From BJGV01 sp964194745 (GTDB taxonomy: Bacteria; Pseudomonadota; Gammaproteobacteria; Burkholderiales; Nitrosomonadaceae): a stretch of 64,000 nucleotides of DNA. The stretch is from NCBI GenBank assembly GCA_965248035.1, contig OZ252054.1, forward strand, positions 248,001 through 312,000, in the 5' to 3' direction. Shown piece after piece: positions 26,919-36,988 of this stretch. Under the pieces are notes generated by a model. The model did not search any database and was not told the origin of the DNA. It saw only the letters and a program-made list of their open reading frames with translations. The stretch's first letter is position 1, and every line of letters begins with the position of its first letter. A program made the translations under genes and the position numbers.

Positions 26919-27911
26919 TCAGAAATATCCTTCTTTCTTGCGCAGCTCCATGGACGCATCCGAGGTTTGGTCATCCATGCGAGTAGCGCCACGTTCGGTG
27001 ATATGCGTAATCGCTGTTTCTGCAATAATTTCCTCAACACTAACTGCCTCAGATTCTACCGGGCAGGTACAACTCATATCTCCAACCGTACGAAAACGAA
27101 CCATAAGATTCTCAGGTTGTTCGCTTCCTTTAGGTTGAACCAGATAAGACACAGGTAGTAAACCATTATCACGCCGAATCACGTCGCGTTTGTGAGCAAA
27201 ATAAATATGTGGTACCTCCAATTGCTCTCGCGCAATATATTCCCAGACATCAAGCTCGGTCCAGTTGCTGATCGGGAACACACGAATGTTTTCTCCCGCA
27301 TGTACTCTCGTATTGTAGATATCCCATAACTCTGGGCGCTGGTTCTTTGGATCCCACTGACCAAATTCATCACGGAAAGAAAATATACGCTCCTTTGCTC
27401 GAGCTTTTTCCTCATCGCGACGTGCGCCACCGATACAAGCATCAAGATGAAGTTCCGCAATCGCGTCCAGTAGCGTCACTGACTGAAATGCATTGCGGCC
27501 CTGATTCTTTGAACGCAGCACCACTCTACCCTGCTGAATAGAGTCTTCCATGCTGCGTACAATTAGGCGCTCGTCCAATTGTTTAGCCCGATGATCACGG
27601 AACTCGATCACTTCGGGAAAATTATGGCCAGTATCAATATGCATCAACGGAAACGGAAAGCGCCCTGGACGGAACGCTTTTTCTGCTAGCCTCAGTAACA
27701 CGATAGAATCCTTGCCACCAGAAAACAGTAATGCAGGATTGGCACATTCTGCCGCTACTTCACGCAGAATATGAACCGATTCACTCTCTAAAGCATCTAA
27801 ATGACTTAACTGCCCTACAGTGTGGCGTTTAATAACTATTGGTTCATTCTTCATCATAATACCTGGAACAGGGGTAACAAAATCTTGCATATCACTCATT
27901 ATTATATCCAT
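26919..27911 (-). CDS. cysD: Sulfate adenylyltransferase, catalytic subunit
   Basis: CysD (330 residues) makes adenosine 5'-phosphosulfate from ATP and sulfate. The PP-loop is ALLFSGGKDSIVLLRLAEKA (about residue 58), followed by FPLMHIDTGHNFPEVIEFRD and GGARRDEEKARAKERIFSFR. It has a short N-terminal extension relative to E. coli. A GAGAGG lies about 9 bases before ATG 27911. It is in the tauE-cysI-cysH-cysD-cysN cluster. Confidence 0.95.
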   Translation of the reverse strand: MDIIMSDMQDFVTPVPGIMMKNEPIVIKRHTVGQLSHLDALESESVHILREVAAECANPALLFSGGKDSIVLLRLAEKAFRPGRFPFPLMHIDTGHNFPEVIEFRDHRAKQLDERLIVRSMEDSIQQGRVVLRSKNQGRNAFQSVTLLDAIAELHLDACIGGARRDEEKARAKERIFSFRDEFGQWDPKNQRPELWDIYNTRVHAGENIRVFPISNWTELDVWEYIAREQLEVPHIYFAHKRDVIRRDNGLLPVSYLVQPKGSEQPENLMVRFRTVGDMSCTCPVESEAVSVEEIIAETAITHITERGATRMDDQTSDASMELRKKEGYF

Positions 27912-27946
27912 TGGCCAATCCTCTCAAATTACCGAATTATTTTACG

Positions 27947-28633
27947 CTACCCACGGTTTTTAAGATGCAGCCCACACTCCTTAGTTTCTGGATTCTCCCA
28001 CCACCAGCGCCCAGCACGAACATCCTCACCAGGGGTAATGGCGCGAGTACATGGTGCGCAGCCAATGCTGGTATAGCCCTTGTCATGCAACGCGTTGTAC
28101 GGCACATTGAATTCTTTAAGATACGCCCATACGTCAGGCAGGCTCCAATTTAATAGTGGGCTAACTTTTTGCAAGCCATTATCAATATCAAACTCTGATT
28201 CTACTAAATCCTTTCTAGTCGGCGCCTGGTCATGTCGTAATCCCGTTATCCATGCGCACTTACCGCTCAAAGCACGTTTCAGTGGCTCAACTTTGCGCAT
28301 ATGACAACATGCCTTACGAGAATCTATACTGTCATAAAATCCATTAGGTCCATTTTGTGCAACATACTTTTCCACTGCAGCAGACTCGGGAAAATACAAC
28401 TGAATGTGTATGTGGTAGCGATCCTCTACTTCTTTCATTAGACTATAAGTTTCTTCCGGCAGACGACCAGTATCTAGAGAAAACATGTCTATACTGGGGA
28501 AATGTTGCCCAATTAAATCGGTCAACACCATGTCTTCTGCACCAAAACTATTTGCAAAAACAACTGGAGCATATTCCTCATGCACTGAAGCCAACAGTGT
28601 TTTCACTTCGGTGATCATGTGATTTAAACTCAT
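27947..28633 (-). CDS. cysH: Assimilatory APS reductase
   Basis: This 228-residue PP-loop protein reduces APS (or PAPS) to sulfite using thioredoxin. VVFANSFGAEDMVLTDLI and FSLDTGRLPEETY are typical. It has the two cysteine pairs that bind a [4Fe-4S] cluster in APS reductases (KACCHMRKVEP and IGCAPCTRAI), which the enteric PAPS reductase lacks, and the catalytic ECGLH at the C-terminus. With no cysC in the cluster, APS is the likely substrate. Confidence 0.93.
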   Translation of the reverse strand: MSLNHMITEVKTLLASVHEEYAPVVFANSFGAEDMVLTDLIGQHFPSIDMFSLDTGRLPEETYSLMKEVEDRYHIHIQLYFPESAAVEKYVAQNGPNGFYDSIDSRKACCHMRKVEPLKRALSGKCAWITGLRHDQAPTRKDLVESEFDIDNGLQKVSPLLNWSLPDVWAYLKEFNVPYNALHDKGYTSIGCAPCTRAITPGEDVRAGRWWWENPETKECGLHLKNRG

Positions 28634-28683
28634 ATGGCCCTAGACTTAAAGTTTATTAAGACTTATCGTCCTACATTAGCTGG

Positions 28684-30765
28684 CTACCGAGTCTTCTGAA
28701 ACGGCAACGGACTAGATGAAGCTGTCTGAGGTAGTGCGCTTGCCAAATCAAGTTGATGATCAAAGCCTTGACAGAACTCTGCAACTTCCAATGTCCACCC
28801 ATCGAGCTCTAAAAACCATTCAGTTAGCAAGGCATCATTTAGCTCCTCAATAGGACATATGAAGCACTCTGCAAACTTGATTAACTGTGCGGATAGATAC
28901 GGTTTGATGGGCAATACGCGGCGGAGCTCTTCTGCCTGCTCCTTCAAGCTGTCCCGCTTCTGACCGCCAAGCAACTCTGTCACGCCCTGGCTAATTGTAC
29001 GGGCGATCTCCTCGGCACATCTAATAGAATCTTTGAATTTACGCTGAAATTTAAGCGCATCCCGATAGTCTCGCTCATGTGCCGCCTCAAAAAAGCTTGA
29101 ACCAATCTTTACCTGACTAACTCCCGCACATTCACCTCCACCTAGTTGCAGGACCTTAAAATCACTATCCTTTCCGTGATCACGCAAAACCAGTGCTAGC
29201 TCTTCCGGCTTAACTTCAGTCACACTTGTTAGCAACTCGATGAAATAGTCTTTACCAACTCGCCGTACCCAGGAAAAAAATGTTTCACCGGCCTCACTGT
29301 TTGATGTGTAGGCTATTTTTACCTGCTCCACTGCCTCCTCAATGCGTGCAGCAGGAACCGATGGGCCCTTGATTGCTAATGCCCCGCGTGCCATGCCGTT
29401 TCCACCGAGATACATCTGATAGTGCGGCACCAATTTACCATGCATACGCTTGCCTTCGCCGAAAATACCAATATCGCCAGTTTCCGGCTGGGCACAACCA
29501 TTATGGCATCCCGAAACACGAATTTTTAAATCATGCTTGCCACCACTTAATCTTGGCCCGAGGACCGTGCTTGAAGTTATTCCTAAACGGCAAGTTGAGG
29601 TACCGGGGCATACCACTACATCATCGCCTGCTTGCGGTTCACCTAAATCTAATGCTGATATAGCATTACGTAGATGATTGATTTTAGCTTTTTCCACATT
29701 TGTCAGGATCATATTCTGATCCTGGGTTGTACGAATTTCATTCAACTCGTAAGCTCCAATAATGCTAGCGAGGCCTCGTAGTTGTACCGCATTCAAATTA
29801 CCCATTGGTACACTGATTGGAAAAACGTAAAAACCATGCTGTTTCTGCTCGAATAAACGGCGCGGTGCACCGATCCCGGGAACCTCGCTATCAACACCAT
29901 CGCTCCATTCACCTTTGGGATATTCCTGTTTCGCTAGTGCTGCTTTGGTACGTACTAATTCTTCATGATATTTTTCGATAAATCCTTCTGGACCAAACTT
30001 ATCAACTAAGAATTTTATCCGTGCTTTAGCACGTTTAATACGGTCAGAATATCGATTATGCAATGAAATAATTGCTTCCATTACTAACAACAAGTCTTTT
30101 TCTTCAATAAACTCTTCAACAACGATGGCTTCATGCGGCTTATGTCCGAGACCCCCGCCGGCCAAAACTTTAAAGCCGAAGCGCGTGCCATTACGCACCG
30201 CAATAATGCCCAAATCATGCATCATTCCCTGGGCACAATCAGACTCACAGGCTGAGAAGCTGATTTTGAATTTGCGGGGCAATTGCTGAGTTAGTGGATT
30301 ACGCAAGAAGTGCTGGACTGCACCATCGAGATGTCGATTGATATCAACATGTTGTCGTGGACAGACACCAGACAGAGAGCATGCAGTAACATTACGTATG
30401 GTGTTACCGCAAGCTTCACGTGTCGTCAATCCGGCTGTAGCTAAATGGCGCAGCACATCAGGCGTGTTCTCGAGCGGAACATAATGCATCTGGATATCCT
30501 GACGAGTAGTAATGTGTACAACATCGTGGCGTGCATATTTTTCCAACATATCGGCTATCGCCGTTAATTGTGGCGCACTCAAACGGCCTCCCGGGAGCTT
30601 GATACGTACCATATTCACCCCTTCCTGACGCTGGCCGTAAATTCCCATTTGCAAGCGAGCAGCAGTAAAACGATCAGCATCCATGCTCTGGCCCTGATAA
30701 TCCTGTAGCGCCTTATCGAACAAGTTTATTTCTTCGTCGCTAGCAAGATTAATTAAATCATCCAT
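28684..30765 (-). CDS. cysI: Sulfite (nitrite/sulfite) reductase hemoprotein with a C-terminal extension
   Basis: This 693-residue siroheme protein has the two ferredoxin-like half-domains of the nitrite/sulfite reductase family and the siroheme/[4Fe-4S] Cys set: CPGTSTC (C-x5-C) and CHNGC (C-x3-C) at about 405-450. SACESDCAQGM and ACSLSGVCPRQ also fit. The last 150 residues are an extra helical region (KFQRKFKDSIRCAEEIARTI). There is no flavoprotein CysJ gene nearby, so ferredoxin or another donor is likely. ATG 30765 is chosen because GGAGG lies 7 bases upstream. The gene order points to sulfite rather than nitrite. Confidence 0.9.
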   Translation of the reverse strand: MDDLINLASDEEINLFDKALQDYQGQSMDADRFTAARLQMGIYGQRQEGVNMVRIKLPGGRLSAPQLTAIADMLEKYARHDVVHITTRQDIQMHYVPLENTPDVLRHLATAGLTTREACGNTIRNVTACSLSGVCPRQHVDINRHLDGAVQHFLRNPLTQQLPRKFKISFSACESDCAQGMMHDLGIIAVRNGTRFGFKVLAGGGLGHKPHEAIVVEEFIEEKDLLLVMEAIISLHNRYSDRIKRAKARIKFLVDKFGPEGFIEKYHEELVRTKAALAKQEYPKGEWSDGVDSEVPGIGAPRRLFEQKQHGFYVFPISVPMGNLNAVQLRGLASIIGAYELNEIRTTQDQNMILTNVEKAKINHLRNAISALDLGEPQAGDDVVVCPGTSTCRLGITSSTVLGPRLSGGKHDLKIRVSGCHNGCAQPETGDIGIFGEGKRMHGKLVPHYQMYLGGNGMARGALAIKGPSVPAARIEEAVEQVKIAYTSNSEAGETFFSWVRRVGKDYFIELLTSVTEVKPEELALVLRDHGKDSDFKVLQLGGGECAGVSQVKIGSSFFEAAHERDYRDALKFQRKFKDSIRCAEEIARTISQGVTELLGGQKRDSLKEQAEELRRVLPIKPYLSAQLIKFAECFICPIEELNDALLTEWFLELDGWTLEVAEFCQGFDHQLDLASALPQTASSSPLPFQKTR

Positions 30766-30784
30766 TTGATTCCTCCACAATTTA

Positions 30785-31564
30785 TTACCATATTAATCTT
30801 CCGCCAATAACAACAAGAATAGTTGCCAATGCTGATCGCAATATTCGTTCTGGTATCTGTCCGCCTATATGGCTGCCCAAGTATATCCCTGGTAGAGACC
30901 CCAATAGCAAGCTGCCAAGTAATCCAAAATTCACCGTCCCTAGATAGGCATGCCCCATTCCTGCTATCAAAGTAAGCGGAACCGCATGTGCTATATCGCT
31001 CCCCACTAAAGTCACGGCAGGAGAACGTGGATACAGAAAAATAAGTGCCACCATACCCAATGCTCCAGCACCAACAGATGTAATGGTTACTAAGGCACCT
31101 AAAACGACACCTGTTCCTATCGTTGCCACAACTATGTGGCGATCGCGCCATGCTACCAAAAAACCCAGGCGGGAACGCCCCAAATGTGCTAATTGCTGGC
31201 GAAACAGTAAAGCCAGCGCAGTCAGGATCAACGCAACTCCTAGCGTGCTAGTAATTAAGCCCGAAAAATTTTGACTTTCTACCCCTAGCGTATTCAACCC
31301 CAGCACAGTAACCAAAGCAGCAGGTAGGCTACCTAATGCCAGTCGCCCTACCAGTTTCCAGTCTACTGTACCACGACGACCGTGCACCCACACTCCGCCA
31401 GCTTTCGTCAACGCAGCATACAGCAAGTCAGTCCCTACGGCAGTAGCTGGGGAAACACCAAACCCCAATATCAATAACGGCGTCATCAGCGAACCACCAC
31501 CTACGCCAGTGAGCCCGACAATAAATCCGACTAATAAGCCAGATAAGGTATACCCCCATTCCAT
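30785..31564 (-). CDS. tauE: TauE/SafE-family sulfite exporter
   Basis: This 259-residue membrane protein of the TSUP family has about seven helices. The family's paired glycine-rich motifs are present: LVGFIVGLTGVGGGSLMTPL at the N-terminus and LVTITSVGAGALGMVALIF in the middle. It is the first gene of the sulfate assimilation cluster, 19 bp before cysI. Likely roles are exporting excess sulfite or moving a sulfur anion; direction cannot be told from sequence. Confidence 0.87.
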   Translation of the reverse strand: MEWGYTLSGLLVGFIVGLTGVGGGSLMTPLLILGFGVSPATAVGTDLLYAALTKAGGVWVHGRRGTVDWKLVGRLALGSLPAALVTVLGLNTLGVESQNFSGLITSTLGVALILTALALLFRQQLAHLGRSRLGFLVAWRDRHIVVATIGTGVVLGALVTITSVGAGALGMVALIFLYPRSPAVTLVGSDIAHAVPLTLIAGMGHAYLGTVNFGLLGSLLLGSLPGIYLGSHIGGQIPERILRSALATILVVIGGRLIW

Positions 31565-31688
31565 ACTGTTTGTCTTGTTTACCCTGTATTTCGAAGGCAG
31601 AATATTAACAATAAATGCATATATTATGAAATAATATTATATTAGATTGTTATAATTATTAATTATATCTAGAATGGGAATAAAAACT

Positions 31689-32615
31689 ATGAAGTTACAA
31701 CAATTACGTTATTTGTGTGAGGTGGCGAATCAGGGCCTCAATTTGTCTAAAGCCGCTAAAAATCTACATACCTCGCAACCAGGGATCAGCAAGCAGATTC
31801 AACTATTAGAAGACGAACTTGGGATAGATATTTTTGTACGTAATGGCAAGCGCGTGGTTAAAATTACGCCGCCAGGACAGGCAACACTTGAAATTGCTGA
31901 AAGAATACTCAGAGAGGCGAAAAACCTGAAGCGGGTGGGTCAAGAATTCACTAACATAAACAGTGGATCTTTAACTATTGCTACTACTCATACCCAGGCG
32001 CGGTATGTGCTGCCTCCTACAATCAGGCGCTTTACCGCTCGCTATCCTAAGGTAAACTTGATCCTGCGCCAAGGTAACCCAATCCAAATATCAGAATTAG
32101 TCACTTCGGGGGAAGCAGATATCGCCATTGCCACCGAAGCCATCGAGTTATTTCATGAACTAGTAATGCTGCCATGCTATCAGTGGAACCGTTGCATCAT
32201 CACCCCTCCTGGGCATCCACTACTTAAACTCAGTAAACTTACACTTGAAGCTATCGCAAGATATCCTATCATCACCTACGATTTTGCATTCACTGGCCGC
32301 TCAAAAATTAATCATGCATTTGAAGCCAAAGGATTAGCTCCAAATGTAGTACTTGCTGCTATTGATGCTGATGTAATTAAGACTTACGTAGAACTAAGGC
32401 TAGGTATTGGTATCGTGGCAAAAATGGCGTTTGATCCCAAGCGGGATAAACACCTAAGGTCCATGGATGCCAGTCATCTGTTCGAGCCAAGCACTACACG
32501 AATTGGCATCAGTCGAAACAGTTATCTACGCAGTTATGAGCTCGACTTCATTGGAATGTTTGCTCCCCACCTTGACCATGCCACTGTTAAGAAAGCCATG
32601 GATAAAAAATCGTAG
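31689..32615 (+). CDS. cysB: CysB-type LysR regulator
   Basis: This 308-residue LysR regulator begins MKLQQLRYLCEVANQGLNLS with the helix-turn-helix AAKNLHTSQPGISKQIQLLE, a close match to CysB/Cbl. The C-terminal domain keeps CysB features: TIATTHTQARYVLPPTIRRF, and an inducer pocket Thr-rich segment near residue 100. It is transcribed divergently from tauE-cysI-cysH-cysD-cysN, its expected targets. Met 31689 matches the family start; ATG 31674 adds 5 residues. Confidence 0.9.
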   Translation: MKLQQLRYLCEVANQGLNLSKAAKNLHTSQPGISKQIQLLEDELGIDIFVRNGKRVVKITPPGQATLEIAERILREAKNLKRVGQEFTNINSGSLTIATTHTQARYVLPPTIRRFTARYPKVNLILRQGNPIQISELVTSGEADIAIATEAIELFHELVMLPCYQWNRCIITPPGHPLLKLSKLTLEAIARYPIITYDFAFTGRSKINHAFEAKGLAPNVVLAAIDADVIKTYVELRLGIGIVAKMAFDPKRDKHLRSMDASHLFEPSTTRIGISRNSYLRSYELDFIGMFAPHLDHATVKKAMDKKS

Positions 32616-32744
32616 CAGTGACAATAAATACCTCAAATGGAATCTGAACCACTTTCGGTCTTCTTACTAATCATAACTGTGTACAGCACAGTGCAATTCG
32701 GGACTGTATAATTACAAGCACGTTTTTATTTACTCTTTAGAATC

Positions 32745-34508
32745 GTGATCAATCTCTTACCTGACCTGGTTATCAACCAAATTGCCGCTGGTGAGGTAGT
32801 GGAGCGTCCAGCTTCAGCCCTTAAAGAAATATTAGAGAACAGCGTGGATGCAGGTGCTGTTGAAATCAATATACAACTTGCCCAAGGTGGAATTAAATTG
32901 ATCCGAGTAGCTGATAATGGCGCCGGTATTTCCAAGGATGATTTACCTCTTGCCCTGACCCCCCATGCTACCAGCAAGATTCACACGCTAGAAGATTTGC
33001 AGAAAGTTGCTAGCTTGGGATTTCGCGGTGAAGCACTAGCAAGCATTGCAGCAGTTTCGCACTTAGTATTGGCAAGTCGTAGATTAGGGGAAAAACACGC
33101 TTGGCAAATACGGGTTAAAGGAGGGCACCTCTCGCTGCCAGAACCCACATCGCTTGTCGCTGGTGTCACAGTTGAAGTACATGACCTCTACTTCAACACT
33201 CCTGCTCGGCGCAAATTCCTGAAAACTGAAGCCACAGAGTTTGCCCATTGTGAGGAGACATTCAGACGCATTGCGTTATCGCGTGCTGATATTAGCTTTA
33301 CGCTGCAACATAATGGAAAAACACGCATTCATTTACGATCGACGGATACAACGCAGCGCATTACGGAAATATTAGGAAAGGAATTTAGGCAGAATTCAGT
33401 GCTTCTTGACGAACAAGCAGCAGATTTGCACCTATATGGCACTACGGCGTTACCCACCTATTCAAAGTCTTCTCGGGACGCCCAGTATTTCTTTGTCAAC
33501 GGTCGTTTTGTACGCGATAAACTGATCACTCATGCTCTTCGTGAAGCCTATCGTGATGTGCTACATCTAGACCGGCATCCAGCTTATGTGCTATTTCTCG
33601 AAATGAATCCAGATGGATTGGACGTAAATGTGCACCCTGCCAAAACTGAGATACGATTTCGCGATTCACGCGCGTTACATCAGTTCATTTTTCACACAAT
33701 CGACAAGTCATTAGCATCACCACATCAGGAATCAGCAGCGAATAATTCGAGGACAAATATAAAAGAAACGATTACATCTTCCCCTGCCTATTTGGGGCAA
33801 AACACCATACCACTTAGAAGGGAGACTCAATCTCCATTTTTCTATCAAAACTTGTTTGGCGAAAGAGTTATATCACAGAATACACCTACAACAGCTACGA
33901 ACATTGAACCAGCACAAGAAGAAATTCCACCGTTGGGATTCGCCTTAGGACAACTTATGGGTATATACATCCTAGCACAGAATAATCAAGGCTTGATCAT
34001 TGTCGATATGCACGCGGCTCATGAGCGCGTGGTATATGAAAAACTTAAATCGGCATTTGATAATCATACGCTCTCTATGCAACCACTGCTTATTCCTGTA
34101 ACGTTTCAGGGAGATGGGTTAGATGTCGCCACAGCAGAAGAAAATAAGGAAATTTTAAGCGAATTGGGATTTGAAATCGCCATTCTCTCCCCCACTACAC
34201 TGGCTGTGCGTGCAGTGCCAGCCATGCTCAAGGATGCAGATGTAGTAAAACTAGCGCGAGACCTTCTAAGTGAGCTACGTGAATTTGATGCTAGCCAGAT
34301 ATTGACCAGCAGACGTAATGAACTTCTCTCAAGCATGGCTTGCCATAATACAGTTCGCGCCAATCGTATGTTGAGCGTATCGGAAATGAACGCACTGCTA
34401 CGTGAGATGGAAGCAACGGAACGCTACGAACAATGTAATCATGGCAGACCAACGTGGTTTGAGATCAGTCTTGCCAACCTTGACAAAATATTCATGCGCG
34501 GAAAGTAG
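32745..34508 (+). CDS. mutL: DNA mismatch repair protein MutL
   Basis: MutL (587 residues) couples mismatch recognition to strand incision. GHKL ATPase motifs are complete: LKEILENSVDAGA, VADNGAGI, ATSKI and GFRGEALASIAAVS. After a low-conservation linker (about 330-395) comes the dimerisation domain with DMHAAHERVVYE and CNHGRPTWFEI. The first resembles the endonuclease motif DQHA(X)2E(X)4E with Gln replaced by Met; the second resembles CPHGRP with Pro replaced by Asn. The start is GTG 32745, placing INQIAAGEVVERPASALKE as in other MutL proteins. Confidence 0.95.
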   Translation: MINLLPDLVINQIAAGEVVERPASALKEILENSVDAGAVEINIQLAQGGIKLIRVADNGAGISKDDLPLALTPHATSKIHTLEDLQKVASLGFRGEALASIAAVSHLVLASRRLGEKHAWQIRVKGGHLSLPEPTSLVAGVTVEVHDLYFNTPARRKFLKTEATEFAHCEETFRRIALSRADISFTLQHNGKTRIHLRSTDTTQRITEILGKEFRQNSVLLDEQAADLHLYGTTALPTYSKSSRDAQYFFVNGRFVRDKLITHALREAYRDVLHLDRHPAYVLFLEMNPDGLDVNVHPAKTEIRFRDSRALHQFIFHTIDKSLASPHQESAANNSRTNIKETITSSPAYLGQNTIPLRRETQSPFFYQNLFGERVISQNTPTTATNIEPAQEEIPPLGFALGQLMGIYILAQNNQGLIIVDMHAAHERVVYEKLKSAFDNHTLSMQPLLIPVTFQGDGLDVATAEENKEILSELGFEIAILSPTTLAVRAVPAMLKDADVVKLARDLLSELREFDASQILTSRRNELLSSMACHNTVRANRMLSVSEMNALLREMEATERYEQCNHGRPTWFEISLANLDKIFMRGK

Positions 34509-34611
34509 CTTGATTTTTATTACTGAAATTTAAGCTAACCTACAAAACGATAAGTTGCTGGATTAGGTTGATTAAAATTTGAGATGTGTACAAATGACTA
34601 ATACCATGGCA

Positions 34612-35106
34612 TCAGCCGAAATCATGTGTTGGTGAAACTCCGGTTACCTCCTTAATCAATCTTAAAACTTCTGTGGCGTGGTTATGCGCGCTCACACCAT
34701 ATAGCGCATGTCGTAATACACCTTGCTTGTCAATAATAAAAGTTGAGCGCAAAACACAGAACTTAGTTTCTCCATTTACTTTTTTCTCCTGTAAAACGTC
34801 ATATTTCTTGCATGCCTCACTTTCACTATCGGATAATAAACGTACGGTAATACCATGTTTGTCACGAAACGAACCGTGACTCAAACAGTCATCACGGCTG
34901 ACACCTAACACCACTGTATCAAGCTTGGTAAACTTATCTTCTAAATCACTAAGCTCCAAAGCCTGAGTCGTACATCCAGGCGTATCATCCTTTAAATAAA
35001 AATAAAGAACAAGATTCTTCCTGCTCTTAAAACTGGATAAACTAACCATCTCCATGTCGGCATCAGGCAAATCTAAATCTGGCGCGGTCTGTCCAGCTTG
35101 TAACAT
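34612..35106 (-). CDS. bcp: Peroxiredoxin, PrxQ/BCP type
   Basis: This 164-residue thiol peroxidase has the peroxidatic Cys in DDTPGCTTQALELSDL (about residue 46). The resolving Cys found five residues later in E. coli BCP is absent; other Cys (DDCLSH, EACKKYD, KFCVLRST) may serve. RSTFIIDKQGVLRHALYGV matches the family. It reduces hydrogen peroxide and organic peroxides in the cytoplasm. ATG 35106 has GAGG 6 bases upstream; ATG 35112 is the alternative. Confidence 0.88.
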   Translation of the reverse strand: MLQAGQTAPDLDLPDADMEMVSLSSFKSRKNLVLYFYLKDDTPGCTTQALELSDLEDKFTKLDTVVLGVSRDDCLSHGSFRDKHGITVRLLSDSESEACKKYDVLQEKKVNGETKFCVLRSTFIIDKQGVLRHALYGVSAHNHATEVLRLIKEVTGVSPTHDFG

Positions 35107-35428
35107 TCTCATCCTCTAAATAAATCTTATTAGCCTCAAGAAAAACAATACTCAGTATACCAACTAATAATTTAAGCAAATTCTAACTCATTTCTAAAAA
35201 GAATCTACGGCTTTTTTGCGAAGTGCTCTGTGCATAACGCCACTATGTAAACTGATTACATAGCAAACCATTTCTCTTAAAACTTCCTCAACAAATTCTG
35301 GCCTAAAGATTACCCATGGTGCGTAAGTATCAACTTAATCAAAAGGGGTTACTACACGCTAGGGCCTCATTAATTTAGATTGTTAGAACAATACAATACT
35401 ATAAGCACGTATCTTATTTGCCGAGGTG

Positions 35429-35762
35429 TCAATGGAACAATTTACTTGGAAGACGCAGGATGTCAATTACATTCTGCCTATAACCTGAGACTTGATACTC
35501 AAGCTCAGTTTTATCTTCTGTTCTCTCGTAGATGATCCGATAGTCAATGATCACCCCTAGAACTTCGTATTCAACCCCTCACCTAGCCCATAATATGGTA
35601 TTTGTTGTCCAAAATATGGAAAATCAGCATTAGTTTTTATACGCACACTCTCCAGAAAAAACAATACTTACAATATCTTATAAAGATTATCAGCACTTGC
35701 CATAATACCCATATTAACCTGCAACCCCATCTAGAACATATTACCTATCCCTAACTTTGCTT
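35429..35762 (-). pseudogene. Degenerate outer-membrane beta-barrel-like remnant
   Basis: In the 830-bp gap after the peroxiredoxin gene, the minus strand carries pieces in shifting frames: AKLGIGNMF, stop, MGLQVNMGIMASADNLYKIL, then VRIKTNADFPYFGQQIPYYG and, one frame over, GVEYEVLGVIIDYRIIYERT through to SKLFH and a stop at 35429-35431. The alternating aromatic and polar pattern resembles C-terminal strands of a small outer-membrane protein. There is no intact ORF over 50 codons. Family and reality are uncertain; the rest of 35113-35938 shows nothing recognisable. Confidence 0.35.
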
Positions 35763-35938
35763 GCTGGGTTAGACAAATACTATGCTTGACTAGACAATAT
35801 TCCGGAATTCTGATATTAATGTAAATGTCTTTCCGGATTTGGACTTATAATTATTTGAATTGCCGAAGTGCTTTTTTTGTAATTTTGTTATATCTCTATA
35901 AATTGTTGTTCGTCATAAACCAAATGGGAGATTAAAAA

Positions 35939-36133
35939 ATGAGATACCTGCTCCTCGCTGCCGTAATAACACTATCACTATCTGCCTGTGACCTTTTTAG
36001 AACAAAGGATGTCGGGGAAGGAAAGCCCGGACAATACCCTCCTAGTCTTTGGGATAAACGTGACAGCGCTCCCCCAGGAGGAGCAGACGAAGGTGCAGAT
36101 GCGTCAGATCGGCATGAAGCCCCTGCTGAATAG
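35939..36133 (+). CDS. Small acidic lipoprotein
   Basis: This 64-residue precursor has a signal peptide and lipobox (MRYLLLAAVITLSLSAC), so Cys 17 should be lipidated. The mature part is short, Asp/Glu/Pro-rich and probably disordered. GGGAGA about 10 bases upstream is a good ribosome site. It is the first of four related small lipoprotein genes, followed by a terminator at 36280. Function unknown. Confidence 0.65.
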   Translation: MRYLLLAAVITLSLSACDLFRTKDVGEGKPGQYPPSLWDKRDSAPPGGADEGADASDRHEAPAE

Positions 36134-36279
36134 CTACTGGGGGGGGAAACCCACACTGGCGCTCCCTTAATATGAGGCTCTGACAGAGGCGGTAACTCCT
36201 TCTCTAGTTAGAAACTGATTAGAAACTAATTCATTTCAGTCTGTCCATTTAATAAATATTAGGGAAATGGTACTAATAA

Positions 36280-36305
36280 GCCGTCCTTCGGGGCGGCTTT
36301 TTTTA
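36280..36305 (+). terminator. Intrinsic terminator with a UUCG tetraloop
   Basis: GCCGTCC, TTCG, GGGCGGC, then eight T residues. The stem has one G-U pair and the loop is the very stable C(UUCG)G. It ends the first small lipoprotein transcript. Confidence 0.9.
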
Positions 36306-36425
36306 TCTAGTGCGTAATGTGCATAAGAATCAATGGACCAAACCGATCTAGCCCCTAATATTTGGGTAGTCACGGTGACTTCTGTTATATTGCAAACGAT
36401 CAAGAATTACATTGGAATTAAAATA

Positions 36426-36608
36426 ATGAAATATTCATTATTCGCTTTTGCCCTATTACTTTTCTCTCTTGCCGCATGTGAAGGTAAAAAAAGCCTTGAT
36501 GGTCATCCTATGGACAAACCGCCACCCTCTGCCGACGCTCCCCGGGACTCTGAACCAAATTTTGATGATCTTGACGATCCCAAACCTGATGAACCAAATA
36601 AATGGTAA
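36426..36608 (+). CDS. Small acidic lipoprotein
   Basis: This 60-residue precursor has the lipobox SLAAC (MKYSLFAFALLLFSLAAC). The mature peptide of about 43 residues is rich in Asp, Pro and Lys (DDLDDPKPDEPNKW at the end). It resembles its neighbours in the MKYSLFA/MKFSLLA signal and low-complexity tail. Function unknown. Confidence 0.65.
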   Translation: MKYSLFAFALLLFSLAACEGKKSLDGHPMDKPPPSADAPRDSEPNFDDLDDPKPDEPNKW

Positions 36609-36731
36609 ATTATAAGGTCAGGCCATAAGTTCATTTTCTACGTAAAAGTAACATAGGTAGACCAACTGATTACTTACACATTTTCTGTGATGCCTAGATT
36701 GAACAGATACTTCTATAGTAAAATGCTACAC

Positions 36732-36988
36732 TCTACAACTTATTTAAATAAATATTAAGGAAAACTAAACAATGAAATTTTCACTGCTCGCTGTCGCACT
36801 GGTAGCAATAACTCTAACGGCCTGCGACAGACCCAAACAACCCAATCCTGAGGGCATAGAAGAATACGGAACAAGAACAGAAGAAGGCACTACCGTAGCT
36901 GAAGAACGTGCTGCTGCAGGACCTGTTTCAGAAATTGCAGATCCAGAAAAATTTAAAATGGATAACGTAATGCAAGCTGAAGAAGCTG
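36732..36988 (+). repeat. Lipoprotein gene duplication, copy 1
   Basis: These 257 bp are identical to 37303-37559. They cover about 40 bp of upstream sequence and the first 72 codons. Beyond this point the copies differ by a GAAGAAGCT-type repeat-unit change and by many substitutions, although they remain alignable to the stop codons. Confidence 0.95.
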
